NCBI RefSeq assembly: GCF_025961315.1
Contig: NZ_JAOQNK010000001.1
Location: 992,001 to 1,056,000 of the forward strand
DNA length: 64,000 nucleotides
Source: Sphingobacterium kitahiroshimense
GTDB taxonomy: Bacteria; Bacteroidota; Bacteroidia; Sphingobacteriales; Sphingobacteriaceae
Direction of reading: 5' to 3'
Of this stretch, positions 45,204 through 53,271 are shown piece after piece; within the stretch, counting starts at the first letter, position 1, and each line of letters opens with the position of its first letter. The notes beneath the pieces are model-generated. The model made no database searches. It was not told the origin of the DNA and saw only the letters and a program-made list of their open reading frames with translations. Position numbers and translations under genes: made by a program.

Positions 45204-45524
45204 TTATTTTAATACTGTTTCTGTTTTGTCCAGAAAATTATGAACAGCATCTTTAATATCAATGCCCGATCTTTCTGCCAATACGATTAACCACCATATA
45301 TTTTCCCCTAGTTTATGTTCCAGCTCAGCTTCCGATCCCACTTTTGGCCAGCGTAGTTGTTGCGACATAATGTCCCGTCCGACCAACCCAGCATCAGTTA
45401 AATAAGCTAAAGCATCTTCTTCCACAGTCCATTCGCTGCCATGATGGGTCATCTCCAACTCGTGGTATTTTTTCCTGATAGTTATTGAGCGACGAATTAT
45501 TTCGTCAAAATTATCTTTTTCCAT
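45204..45524 (-). CDS. MazG-like all-alpha NTP-pyrophosphohydrolase family protein
   Basis: A 106-residue helical protein. The acidic helix EAELEHKLGENIWWLIVLAERSGID (~65-90) resembles the metal-binding E-x2-E...W-x2-L helix of MazG-type pyrophosphatases, and the N-terminal YHELEMTHHGSEWTVEEDALAYLTDAGLV fits the first helices. The family match is by motif shape only. It starts 17 bp after a decayed gene on the same strand and may once have been its operon partner. Confidence 0.55.
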   Translation of the reverse strand: MEKDNFDEIIRRSITIRKKYHELEMTHHGSEWTVEEDALAYLTDAGLVGRDIMSQQLRWPKVGSEAELEHKLGENIWWLIVLAERSGIDIKDAVHNFLDKTETVLK

Positions 45525-45541
45525 GCTTATATATGTTTATA

Positions 45542-45987
45542 CTACTGCGTAAAATCGGACATTACATACCGTATTTGGCCATTCTTAAATTTGAAATCAA
45601 ATATTTCAACGATTCTACATTCGTGGAAACCTTCTGTATCTTGCTCTTCAAGATACGCATTATTATATTGTCCAAACCTTAGACCTATTTCTTTTGTGAA
45701 ATGTCTCTTTCTAAAATAGGATCATTCGAGTGCTTATGCGAAATAAATAGTTTTCCTGTAATTTTATCAATTTAAAGATATTCAGGTACTTGTTCCAAAG
45801 CGACATCGTCAATATGGTTTAAAAACTGAAAATAATCTTCCATTATCTCTTTTCCAATTCTTTGTTTTTCTTGATTAATCACTCTCAATAAACATAAGCT
45901 CAAATATAGTTCAGCGACATATCGGGTGACATTTTCTGATAAATACAATATAACAAAGAACTGATAAGCCTTTTCAAGGTAATTATA
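45542..45987 (-). pseudogene. Decayed gene with internal stop and frameshift
   Basis: Reading down the minus strand from 45987 gives 71 residues of plausible protein (NYLEKAYQFFVILYLSE ... QFLNHIDDVALEQVPEYL) to a TAA at 45774-45772. The same frame then continues (IDKITGKLFISHKHSNDPIL) to a second stop. A shift of frame continues as EIGLRFGQYNNAYLEEQD and ends at 45542 (RYVMSDFTQ). No start codon remains. The total fits a protein of ~150 residues broken by one nonsense and one frameshift change. Family not recognised. The MazG-like gene follows 17 bp later. Confidence 0.65.
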
Positions 45988-46055
45988 TTAAAAACAAAAT
46001 AAAAAATATCTTATCGATAAATATTTATTAAATTAGATTTTAAATATCAACATAT

Positions 46056-46161
46056 AAGTAGGTAAAACATCCTACTTGAAATAAGGTGAAAAGAAACGAA
46101 AAATTAGGTGATGTATAAGTGGCGATCAGGGGCGTTTTTCAAAAAGAAACGCCCCTTTTTT
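46056..46161 (+). ncRNA. Candidate short RNA or attenuator ending in a strong terminator
   Basis: A hairpin AAGTAGG (46056-46062)/CCTACTT (46071-46077), a 50-base purine-rich linker and a terminator stem AGGGGCGTTT (46128-46137)/AAACGCCCCT (46147-46156) followed by a T run to 46161 lie in plus orientation. No plus-strand gene is present upstream to be terminated. The M60 peptidase gene begins 75 bp later. This could be a small RNA or a leader attenuator for that gene; no known riboswitch class is recognised. Confidence 0.4.
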
Positions 46162-46236
46162 AGATCATGCAAGAAAGATATGGGGAGATATCAGGATAGA
46201 TTTACAGATCAATTATATAAATTTTAAACTTTAATT

Positions 46237-47994
46237 ATGATAAAAAACACAATCAAATTAGGGCTGATAGCAGTCATCGCCCTCTTTTCATCCTGTCAAA
46301 AAACGATAGGCCCTATCGAAACCATCCCGGTTGATAGTTTAGCGATCAGCTACGATACCATCCAGGTTTTTAATGAACTGCCCTCGGGAGTCAAAGAATC
46401 TAAAAGACTTGGGCAATCATTTCCAGCATCAGATTTTACCGCTACCGGGTTTTACGTAGCACCAAGTGGTACATTATCCATTTATGTAGACCAGCTGGAG
46501 GACGGAACAGGTATCCCCACCTTATTAATAGGCACCTATTCACGCTATAAAGACAAATGGAATCCGACAGTTGTTCCGCTGACACAGGGCCTCAATACCA
46601 TTCAGGCAGATCAGTACGGTGGTTTGTTGTATATACGGTATAATGCCAATGACAACAGCACACCTAGCGGTAAAGCACGGGTTGAATTTAGAGCAGGACA
46701 TAAACCTGTTCCTCATTATGTGTTGGGAAAAACTACCAATGCACAATGGCAGGTCATGCTGAATACCTGGACCGAAGCACCCGATGTGTTATTAGAAAGC
46801 GAAGAGACCATGTTAGTCGCTTCCCGCGCAAAGGCCTTAGACCACAGACTGAAAAATCAAGAACAGCTCATGCAGACATACGATGAAATTGTCAAAGCAG
46901 AATATGCGATCAGTGGTATAGACGGTTCAGCGGCACAGCATGATGAGAATATCCATAAAATATTAATGACCGAGACCGATAATGCAGACTATTTCATGGT
47001 TGCCACCTGGTATCGGACTGCTTACTACACCTCCACAATGAATACACTACTCACAGTAACCGGTGCTAGAAATGACGGCTGGGGTCCGTGGCATGAACTG
47101 GGACATATGCATCAGCAGTCTGCCTGGACATGGGAAGAATTAGGTGAAACCACCGTTAACATTTATTCTTTGGCTGCGGAACGAAAAATGGGCGCTCAAA
47201 ACTCGAGGCTGACCCGTGATAACGTATGGACAGAGGTCATGGACTATCTCATCATTCCTTATGCTGAAAAAGATTTTAATGCATCAAGTACCAGCATATT
47301 TGCGCGCTTAGCCATGTTCCAGCAACTCTGGTTAGCATTTGGAGATACTTTCTATCAAACTTTGCACAAAGAAACCAGAATAGAGCAACCTAATGTGACG
47401 ACAAGAGCACAGAAGATGCGCTATTTTATGTTAAAAGCATGTACAATTTCAGGTAAAAATCTAAGCGGTTTTTTTCGCAAATGGGGACTTAAAGTCGATG
47501 AATCAGTATATACAGAAATACAGAATCTCAATTTACCTACGCCTACTGAGGATCTTACGACTAAGACCGATGATCCTAATTGGGAAAATAAGTGGCTCGT
47601 GATCGATTACACCAATCAGGAAACCGGTGCAGAAAATGGAAGGGCAGCGAATATAATTGATGGCAATGCCAATACATTCTGGCATTCACGCTGGTCCAGC
47701 AATCCCGAAACATATCCCTATTTTATTACAGTAGATATGAAAACCAGCAAAACGGTTTCCGGCTTTACGCTTACCCAAAGAAATGGTTCTCGTAAAGTAA
47801 GAGAAATTGAAATTCAGGTGAGTCAGAACAACGCAGACTGGAACAGTCTAGGAACATTTACCCTGCAGGAAAATAGTGTACCACAAAACATTGACTTACC
47901 ATCAACCCAATCCTTCCGTTATTTTAAACTTGTTTTCAAATCCGCATTTGATTTCACCCAAAATGCCGCCATGGCAGAAGTATCGGTTTATTAA
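46237..47994 (+). CDS. M60-like (enhancin-type) metallopeptidase lipoprotein with discoidin domain
   Basis: A 585-residue lipoprotein with lipobox FSSC near residue 20. The N-terminal ~100 residues form a beta-sandwich (LPSGVKESKRLGQSFPASDF). The M60-like catalytic domain (~105-410) has the gluzincin motif HELGHMHQ (~286-293) and the downstream Glu in TVNIYSLAAE. An F5/8 type C (discoidin) domain closes the protein (~465-585; AANIIDGNANTFWHSRW). M60-like peptidases cut mucin-type glycoproteins in gut species, so an extracellular glycoprotein substrate is likely. Preceded by a hairpin/terminator element. Confidence 0.88.
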   Translation: MIKNTIKLGLIAVIALFSSCQKTIGPIETIPVDSLAISYDTIQVFNELPSGVKESKRLGQSFPASDFTATGFYVAPSGTLSIYVDQLEDGTGIPTLLIGTYSRYKDKWNPTVVPLTQGLNTIQADQYGGLLYIRYNANDNSTPSGKARVEFRAGHKPVPHYVLGKTTNAQWQVMLNTWTEAPDVLLESEETMLVASRAKALDHRLKNQEQLMQTYDEIVKAEYAISGIDGSAAQHDENIHKILMTETDNADYFMVATWYRTAYYTSTMNTLLTVTGARNDGWGPWHELGHMHQQSAWTWEELGETTVNIYSLAAERKMGAQNSRLTRDNVWTEVMDYLIIPYAEKDFNASSTSIFARLAMFQQLWLAFGDTFYQTLHKETRIEQPNVTTRAQKMRYFMLKACTISGKNLSGFFRKWGLKVDESVYTEIQNLNLPTPTEDLTTKTDDPNWENKWLVIDYTNQETGAENGRAANIIDGNANTFWHSRWSSNPETYPYFITVDMKTSKTVSGFTLTQRNGSRKVREIEIQVSQNNADWNSLGTFTLQENSVPQNIDLPSTQSFRYFKLVFKSAFDFTQNAAMAEVSVY

Positions 47995-48087
47995 ACGCTG
48001 AAATTATATTTTAATGTGATGCACAACCATACATTAAGATCAAAAGTAATAGCATAAAAGGGATTGATGGAAAAAATTATCATCAGT

Positions 48088-48300
48088 CCCTTTTTCATAA
48101 TCTTTACTAACTCGAACGTAAATATTGCCCTCGATACCTCCTTTATAATTTTTTTTGTGTAAAATAGTGATAATCGCAACATTTCCTTCCAAATCATATT
48201 TAGCAGAACCATTCACAAATGAATTCTACTATTTCTATTCTGCCGAATTTTGCCGTTTATGCTAACAATAAAATAAGCTTTTCAGTACGTACTCCTAAAA
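48088..48300 (-). pseudogene. Remnant of an OMP_b-brl_3-type receptor gene
   Basis: On the minus strand 48213-48088 encodes NGSAKYDLEGNVAI ... LHKKNYKGGIEGNIYVRV, which matches the plug-barrel junction of the intact receptor at 41088-43502 (SAKYDAAGNGAI ... IRKRSYKGGLDGNVYAGA) at 19 of 34 positions. Further upstream a segment reading IVSINGKIR may correspond to its LISLNGKSV, with stops between. The remainder of the gene is gone. The 442-bp gap to arsR otherwise contains only the ars promoter. Confidence 0.75.
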
Positions 48301-48403
48301 CATTGCGTCTTGGCTTCGTCAAGATACTCTTCATATCACCCGACGAGTATTTTTGTCATGTATAAATCTTTTTGAGAAAAAAATTTTAGAATTCAATTCA
48401 TTA

Positions 48404-48419
48404 ATCGTAATATTGCGAT
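48404..48419 (+). promoter_or_regulatory. ArsR operator upstream of arsR
   Basis: ATCGTAATATTGCGAT, an imperfect dyad with ATCG/CGAT ends, lies 17 bp upstream of the arsR ATG. Its 18-bp context ATCGTAATATTGCGATAT matches the element at 48833-48850 at 16 of 18 positions. Confidence 0.75.
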
Positions 48420-48436
48420 ATACAAATCATAATACC

Positions 48437-48763
48437 ATGGGTGCTACAAAAACAGTTCACTTTACAGAACAGCAAAATCATATCGCCAACATTGCGAAAG
48501 CACTTGGTCACCCTGCTCGTATTGCCATTATCGAATACCTATTGAAAGTAAATGCCTGTATCTGTAGTGATATTGTTGATGAATTACCACTGGCACAATC
48601 CACAATCTCACAGCATCTAAAAGAACTAAAAAATGCGGGATTAATAAAAGGGAATATCGAAGGAACATCCATCTGTTACTGCATTGATGAAAAAACTTTC
48701 GGGATCCTAAAAGCCTATTTTGGTAACATTATTCTATCTGTAAACAATCAAAAATGTTGCTAG
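48437..48763 (+). CDS. arsR: ArsR family metalloregulator
   Basis: About 108 residues from the ATG at 48437 (MGATKTVHF); a longer frame upstream crosses the operator and is not favoured. The winged helix contains ALGHPARIAIIEYLL, the metal-site motif NACICSD (~48-54) in the alpha-3 region as in arsenic-responsive ArsR proteins, and LAQSTISQHLKELKNAGLI. A CC pair ends the protein. It should release DNA on binding As(III). Two matching operators (48404, 48833) point to control of itself and of the genes downstream. Confidence 0.93.
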   Translation: MGATKTVHFTEQQNHIANIAKALGHPARIAIIEYLLKVNACICSDIVDELPLAQSTISQHLKELKNAGLIKGNIEGTSICYCIDEKTFGILKAYFGNIILSVNNQKCC

Positions 48764-48832
48764 AAAGTCCTTACGGCACGTAACTTTTTAACAAAAAAAC
48801 AGAATAATATAATCTTTTTTACAACCATAACC

Positions 48833-48848
48833 ATCGTAATATAACGAT
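48833..48848 (+). promoter_or_regulatory. ArsR operator upstream of the DUF6428 gene
   Basis: ATCGTAATATAACGAT has perfect ATCGT/ACGAT arms and lies 20 bp upstream of the ATG at 48868. Its near-identity with the site at 48404 suggests that arsR and the rest of the cluster are two transcripts under one repressor. Confidence 0.75.
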
Positions 48849-48867
48849 ATAATAAAATAGAAATACT

Positions 48868-49323
48868 ATGAAATTATCAGAAATCAAACAGATTCTTCCA
48901 ACATTAGAAAATGTTGAATTCCAATTAGAAGATGGAACATTTGTACCAGAGCATTTCCACGTAACCGAAGTCGGTCAGATTAGTAAAACTTTTATTGACT
49001 GCGGTGGCGTTACGCGTACTGAAAACACCGTAAATTTCCAGTTATGGAATGCCGATGATTATGAACATCGTTTGAAACCAGGAAAATTGGCACACATTAT
49101 TGAACTCTCCGAAACAAAACTGAATATCGGAGATCACGAGATTGAAGTAGAATATCAAAGTGGTACAATTGGAAAATACGGATTAGCGTTCAATGGTACG
49201 AATTTCGTCTTAACGAACAAAACCACAGCTTGTCTGGCACAAGATGCCTGTGGCATCCCCAATCCATTGCAAGTAGTCAGTTCAAATTCAAACAGTTGCA
49301 CACCAGGATCTGGTTGTTGTTAA
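48868..49323 (+). CDS. DUF6428 family arsenic-associated protein
   Basis: A 151-residue protein found in Bacteroidota arsenic operons. The folded part covers ~1-130 (EDGTFVPEHFHVTEVGQISKTFIDCGG). The C-terminal tail is cysteine-rich (residues 123, 129, 144, 150 and 151, ending SGCC), suggesting thiolate binding of arsenite. Family assignment is from memory of this gene neighbourhood; biochemical role unknown. It is first in the transcript with arsC and acr3, 13 bp before arsC. Confidence 0.8.
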   Translation: MKLSEIKQILPTLENVEFQLEDGTFVPEHFHVTEVGQISKTFIDCGGVTRTENTVNFQLWNADDYEHRLKPGKLAHIIELSETKLNIGDHEIEVEYQSGTIGKYGLAFNGTNFVLTNKTTACLAQDACGIPNPLQVVSSNSNSCTPGSGCC

Positions 49324-49336
49324 TCATTAGACCGAC

Positions 49337-49945
49337 ATGAACGCAAAACTAGTAAAGACCATTTCAGAAATACTGAAATTAACGATCAATCAAGGGCGCA
49401 AATCTACATTGCAGCCCCTGATTGATTATATCCAGGATAAAGTTACAGCTGGCTCAGCTATCAATATCAATTTCATCTGTACGCATAACTCCCGTCGAAG
49501 TCACCTCTCTCAGGTCTGGGCACAGATCGCGGCTGCACATTACCAAATACCAAACGTAACCTGTTATTCAGGAGGTACTGAAGAGACGGCACTGTTTCCT
49601 AAAATTGCCGCAACACTCGAAAATGCGGGCCTTGAGGTCACAATCATTTCCGAGACTTTAAATCCGGTTTATGCCTTCAAATACGATAAAAATGCTTTGC
49701 CTATGATTGGTTTCTCTAAGAAATACGACTCCCCTTTCAATCCTGAATCCAACTTTGCAGCAGTCATGACCTGTTCACAGGCAGATGGCGGATGCCCTTT
49801 TATTCCAGGAGCAGAAAAACGCATACCGATTACTTTTGAAGATCCTAAAATAGCAGACCATACCGCGCAAGAGGATGAGATCTATCAGAATAGAAGCGTA
49901 GAAATTGCTTCTGAAATGTTTTACGTCTTTTCACAAATTAAATAA
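49337..49945 (+). CDS. arsC: Thioredoxin-type arsenate reductase / low-Mr phosphatase-like protein
   Basis: A 202-residue protein with the phosphatase-like P-loop CTHNSRRS (C-x5-R, ~residues 48-55) of the ArsC/LMW-PTPase fold. Further Cys residues in YSGGTE/MTCSQADGGCPFIPG (~148-160) are positioned to relay a disulfide, as in thioredoxin-coupled arsenate reductases. It would reduce As(V) to As(III) for export by the ACR3 protein encoded 8 bp downstream. Confidence 0.9.
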   Translation: MNAKLVKTISEILKLTINQGRKSTLQPLIDYIQDKVTAGSAININFICTHNSRRSHLSQVWAQIAAAHYQIPNVTCYSGGTEETALFPKIAATLENAGLEVTIISETLNPVYAFKYDKNALPMIGFSKKYDSPFNPESNFAAVMTCSQADGGCPFIPGAEKRIPITFEDPKIADHTAQEDEIYQNRSVEIASEMFYVFSQIK

Positions 49946-49953
49946 AATTCAGG

Positions 49954-50985
49954 ATGCAGGTAAAAATGAAATTTCTAGACCGATACCTTACCCTGTGGAT
50001 CTTCCTGGCGATGGGATTAGGTATCCTAATAGGCAATGTATTCCCCGGTATTTCAGATGTAATGGATCACCTATCCATTGGTGCCACCAATATACCATTG
50101 GCAGTTGGATTAATCGTTATGATGTACCCGCCACTCGCTAAAGTAAATTACACTCTACTGCCCTTGGCATTCAAAGATAAAAAAGTACTGAGTCTATCCC
50201 TTTTACTGAATTGGATGGTAGGCCCCATCTTGATGTTTATACTGGCAGTGCTATTTTTAAGAGATGAACCCGATTATATGGTAGGGTTAATTCTAATCGG
50301 ACTCGCGCGATGCATTGCGATGGTGATCGTATGGAATGACTTAGCCAAAGGAAACCGCGAATATGCCGCACTTCTAATTGCTTTAAACAGTGTATTTCAA
50401 GTGATGTTCTATAGCTTATTCGTATGGTTGTTTATCAATGTTTTGCCCTCCTATTTTGGATTTGCGAAGTATGCAATATCGATAGAGATGGGCGAAGTTG
50501 TCAAAAGTGTATTGATCTACTTAGGAATACCTTTTTTTGCGGGCTTTTTAAGTCACAGATTTCTCCCCAAAATAAAAGGTGAAAACTGGTATCATCGAAA
50601 ATTCATACCCCTAATATCGCCATTTACGTTATATGCCCTGCTATTTACCATTGTGCTGATGTTCAGTTTAAAAGGCGAACAGATCATTCAATTACCCATG
50701 CAGGTTATTAAAGTGGCTGTACCAATGGTGATTTATTTTGTACTGATGTTTTTTATAAGTTTTTTCATCAATAAATCGATGAAAGTCGCCTATGATAAGA
50801 ATGCAGCGATATCATTTACGGCTACCGGAAATAATTTCGAATTAGCCATTGCAGTAGCGATAGCCATCTTCGGTATACATTCCCCACAGGCATTTGTGGG
50901 CGTTATAGGACCGTTGATTGAAGTACCGGTCCTCATCCTCTTAGTACGTGCCAGTCTTTGGCTCAAAAAGAAATATTACAGTTAG
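49954..50985 (+). CDS. acr3: ACR3 family arsenite efflux permease
   Basis: A 343-residue membrane protein with ten helices typical of ACR3: FLAMGLGILIGNVFPG at the start, IGLARCIAMVIVWNDLAKGNREYAA (~112-136) with the essential TM4 Cys, and AISFTATGNNFELAIAVAI (~283-301) with the conserved Glu of TM9. It exports As(III). It completes the arsR-DUF6428-arsC-acr3 cluster and is followed by a bidirectional terminator. Confidence 0.95.
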   Translation: MQVKMKFLDRYLTLWIFLAMGLGILIGNVFPGISDVMDHLSIGATNIPLAVGLIVMMYPPLAKVNYTLLPLAFKDKKVLSLSLLLNWMVGPILMFILAVLFLRDEPDYMVGLILIGLARCIAMVIVWNDLAKGNREYAALLIALNSVFQVMFYSLFVWLFINVLPSYFGFAKYAISIEMGEVVKSVLIYLGIPFFAGFLSHRFLPKIKGENWYHRKFIPLISPFTLYALLFTIVLMFSLKGEQIIQLPMQVIKVAVPMVIYFVLMFFISFFINKSMKVAYDKNAAISFTATGNNFELAIAVAIAIFGIHSPQAFVGVIGPLIEVPVLILLVRASLWLKKKYYS

Positions 50986-51085
50986 TTTTAGCATGGTGAC
51001 CTTCGCATTAGCTCCTATTTTTGATCGTCGTTTATTTAAACAAAAAAATGGGATATTCCTCCCTAAGATGGAATTACATTGCAAT

Positions 51086-51120
51086 AAATAAAGCACCTTA
51101 TCAAATAAGGTGCTTTATTT
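51086..51120. terminator. Bidirectional terminator between acr3 and the DfsB-like gene
   Basis: AAATAAAGCACCTTAT (51086-51101) pairs with ATAAGGTGCTTTATTT (51105-51120) around CAA, lying between convergent genes and touching the stop codon of the minus-strand gene. Confidence 0.9.
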
Positions 51121-51631
51121 ATTTTAAACCATTTTCTTTCTTCCACTTCCGAATTCGATTGCTCGCATTGGCATAAGGTGAAGAAGTATTGAATTGGATC
51201 ATTCTTCCGCAGGTCCATTTGTCATACCAAGGTGTTTCATATAATTCATGATTTGACTTTTTAGCTATTAATGCTAATATCGCCTCTACAGTATGGTTTA
51301 ACTTATCCATTAATACATGAAAATCGTCATCTTTATAATCGTCGTAAAACTTTTGTGCGAGTAGACCAAGTTCATTCCATTTAAATCCCGACTCAGGAAA
51401 AGACACCTCCTCGTTATTATCCTTTTGTCTATTCCATTTGAGTACAAGCGATCCCCACCCCACCAAATAAGCCAGCAGATCGTTGATACTCATCAATGTG
51501 CCTTTACCATGACCTTCCATATCCTTCACCGCTGTCCGTTCATAGGGAACAGTACTTAAGTCCTTTTTCAGTTTATCGTAATTCGTGTTTATTGCTAATT
51601 GTAGCTCAGATTTATTTGTTGGAACAGGCAT
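51119..51631 (-). CDS. ClbS/DfsB family four-helix-bundle protein
   Basis: A 170-residue helical protein with the ClbS/DfsB features VPTNKSELQLAINTNYDKL at the N-terminus, SINDLLAYLVGWGSLVLKW (~48-66) and the terminal WTCGRMIQFNTSSPYANASNRIRKW. Members include the colibactin-resistance protein ClbS, but most have unknown roles and resemble DinB-like bundles. Here it is monocistronic with no linked toxin or biosynthesis gene. Confidence 0.85.
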   Translation of the reverse strand: MPVPTNKSELQLAINTNYDKLKKDLSTVPYERTAVKDMEGHGKGTLMSINDLLAYLVGWGSLVLKWNRQKDNNEEVSFPESGFKWNELGLLAQKFYDDYKDDDFHVLMDKLNHTVEAILALIAKKSNHELYETPWYDKWTCGRMIQFNTSSPYANASNRIRKWKKENGLK

Positions 51632-51672
51632 AAAATTCTTTCAATTAAAAAAGGAATACGATCGAGTTATTG

Positions 51673-51883
51673 TTAAAAGTTATTTGAGATCATCAAATTC
51701 AAAAATATATCCGGTTCTTCATCATCATCTAACTGGAAGCGCAATTTGACTTCCTACCGAATCATTATAGAACCGCAATAATTGTCTAAAAGGAATTTCA
51801 AACTGGCTACTAAAATTACGCAATATCTTCCAAAAAAAGTTGCGGAAAACCCGATTATTAAGACAATAATTTTCGTACTTTAC
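51673..51883 (-). pseudogene. Frameshifted gene remnant
   Basis: From 51883 the minus strand reads VKYENYCLNNRVFRNFFWK and continues to QLLRFYNDSVG; a one-base shift then continues as EVKLRFQLDDDEEPDIFLN to a stop at 51673. The 211 bases are not a multiple of three. There is no start codon and an in-frame stop precedes the fragment. It appears to be the 3' end of a decayed gene of unrecognised family. The rest of the 602-bp gap (51890-52233) shows nothing firm. Confidence 0.55.
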
Positions 51884-52233
51884 TTAACCTACCCCATGTC
51901 TGGAACACGCTATTTCATCAAAAACGCTATCTGCACTTGCCCATGCCAATGAGAGACTATTTCACCTTGTTTTAATTCATTACCAAAAGCTCAAATATTA
52001 AATAATAGCAATGTCGCATGCTATAGAATAGATCACTAACAAAGTCAATCCTAATAACAAAATTCAGCATGATTTAGAAGAATAAATTACACATATTACT
52101 CTTTAAACTACCAATATTACTGATCTGGTATGAAATACCGTATACATTTAAGAAATCAAGAATATGAGAACGTTCTTGTCCTCTGCAATAAATAATTTAC
52201 GCGTGCAGCACTTGAATTATATATATTTGTAGT

Positions 52234-53097
52234 ATGATACGATTCGAAAACTTTGCGTCTTATAATCAGTATGTAGGTTTAAAAGAACCGTTAGATGACG
52301 ATATAGATATCGGTTATTATCAGCCACTTCACATGAGGTCTACATCAGATCCTGTTTTAATAGATTTTTATCGGATTTCAATAAAGATAAATCTGGTTTA
52401 TAGTAATACGCCAGATGCAACGCCCATTACAGCCGTTTTTTTCAATAGTCCTAACCTCGCAAATGGTTGGGATATAGCACCGCTCCCCACCTATACAGGA
52501 ATGTATCTACAGCTCTCAAAGAAGATCATTGCGGAGAACCGATTTTTATTCAAAAATTACCTGGATTATGGACAGCATGAAGCATTGTATCTGACCCAGG
52601 CGGAGGCGGAAGAAATCCGTACGGTATTTGAATTGATGATGCCTTATTATAACAGTAAAAAGAAAAATAATACGGTATTATTATCCTACGTCAACGTGTT
52701 GGTCTCTTTAGTAGAAGCATTTTATAAAAGACAGTTTTCAACAGATCCAAAGCAGTACAACCGAATCCTGACAGATTTTCAACAACACCTTCACGAGTAT
52801 TATAGACAACCCGTCAAGCAGCTTCCAACAGTACAGTATTTCGCAGATAAATTAGGCTTGTCGGCCAATTATTTGGGCGATATCATCAAACATTTAACAA
52901 ATAAATCTGCCCTTGAAAATATCCATGATTTTGTAGTAAAAAAAGCCAAAGAATTGCTCGAGATCAAAAAAGAATTGAATAGTACCGAGGTTGCGTATGC
53001 ACTTGGATTTGAGTACCCGAACTATTTTGCCAAGTTCTTTAAAAAACAGGTGAATCTTACCCCTCGACAATACCGTCAGTCCCTGATCAATAAATAA
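52234..53097 (+). CDS. AraC family transcriptional regulator
   Basis: A 287-residue regulator with an N-terminal sensor part (~1-170) and a C-terminal AraC domain (VQYFADKLGLSANYLGDIIK ~200-219; STEVAYALGFEYPNYFAKFF ~248-267). It lies 174 bp upstream of the flavodoxin-fold oxidoreductase gene on the same strand. That gene's promoter contains a direct repeat of TGTTTCCTT, which fits activation by this protein. Confidence 0.92.
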   Translation: MIRFENFASYNQYVGLKEPLDDDIDIGYYQPLHMRSTSDPVLIDFYRISIKINLVYSNTPDATPITAVFFNSPNLANGWDIAPLPTYTGMYLQLSKKIIAENRFLFKNYLDYGQHEALYLTQAEAEEIRTVFELMMPYYNSKKKNNTVLLSYVNVLVSLVEAFYKRQFSTDPKQYNRILTDFQQHLHEYYRQPVKQLPTVQYFADKLGLSANYLGDIIKHLTNKSALENIHDFVVKKAKELLEIKKELNSTEVAYALGFEYPNYFAKFFKKQVNLTPRQYRQSLINK

Positions 53098-53145
53098 TCT
53101 GTTAATTCTGACCCCAAATTTCCAAAAAATTTACGCCCTGTAATT

Positions 53146-53203
53146 TGTTTCCTTTTTTCTAGTAGTCTGTTTCCTTGCCTGTACCTGCCATCTAATAATT
53201 TTG
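53146..53203 (+). promoter_or_regulatory. AraC-type direct repeats and -7 element for the oxidoreductase gene
   Basis: TGTTTCCTT occurs at 53146-53154 and 53168-53176, a 22-bp period. TAATTTTG (53196-53203), a perfect TAnnTTTG, follows after 19 bases. Confidence 0.6.
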
Positions 53204-53271
53204 TTTCATAATTATAATACAGAGCTAACAAATTTAAAAAACAGTCTTTATTATCAATGCTTAAATATAAA

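Noticed and set aside
48353..48436. Longer N-terminus for ArsR
   Set aside because: It would place the operator inside the coding region; the ATG at 48437 gives the usual ArsR start.
51890..51996. A 36-codon open stretch on the plus strand that reads somewhat like protein (LSALAHANERLFHLV)
   Set aside because: Too short, no start and no recognised family; chance cannot be excluded.
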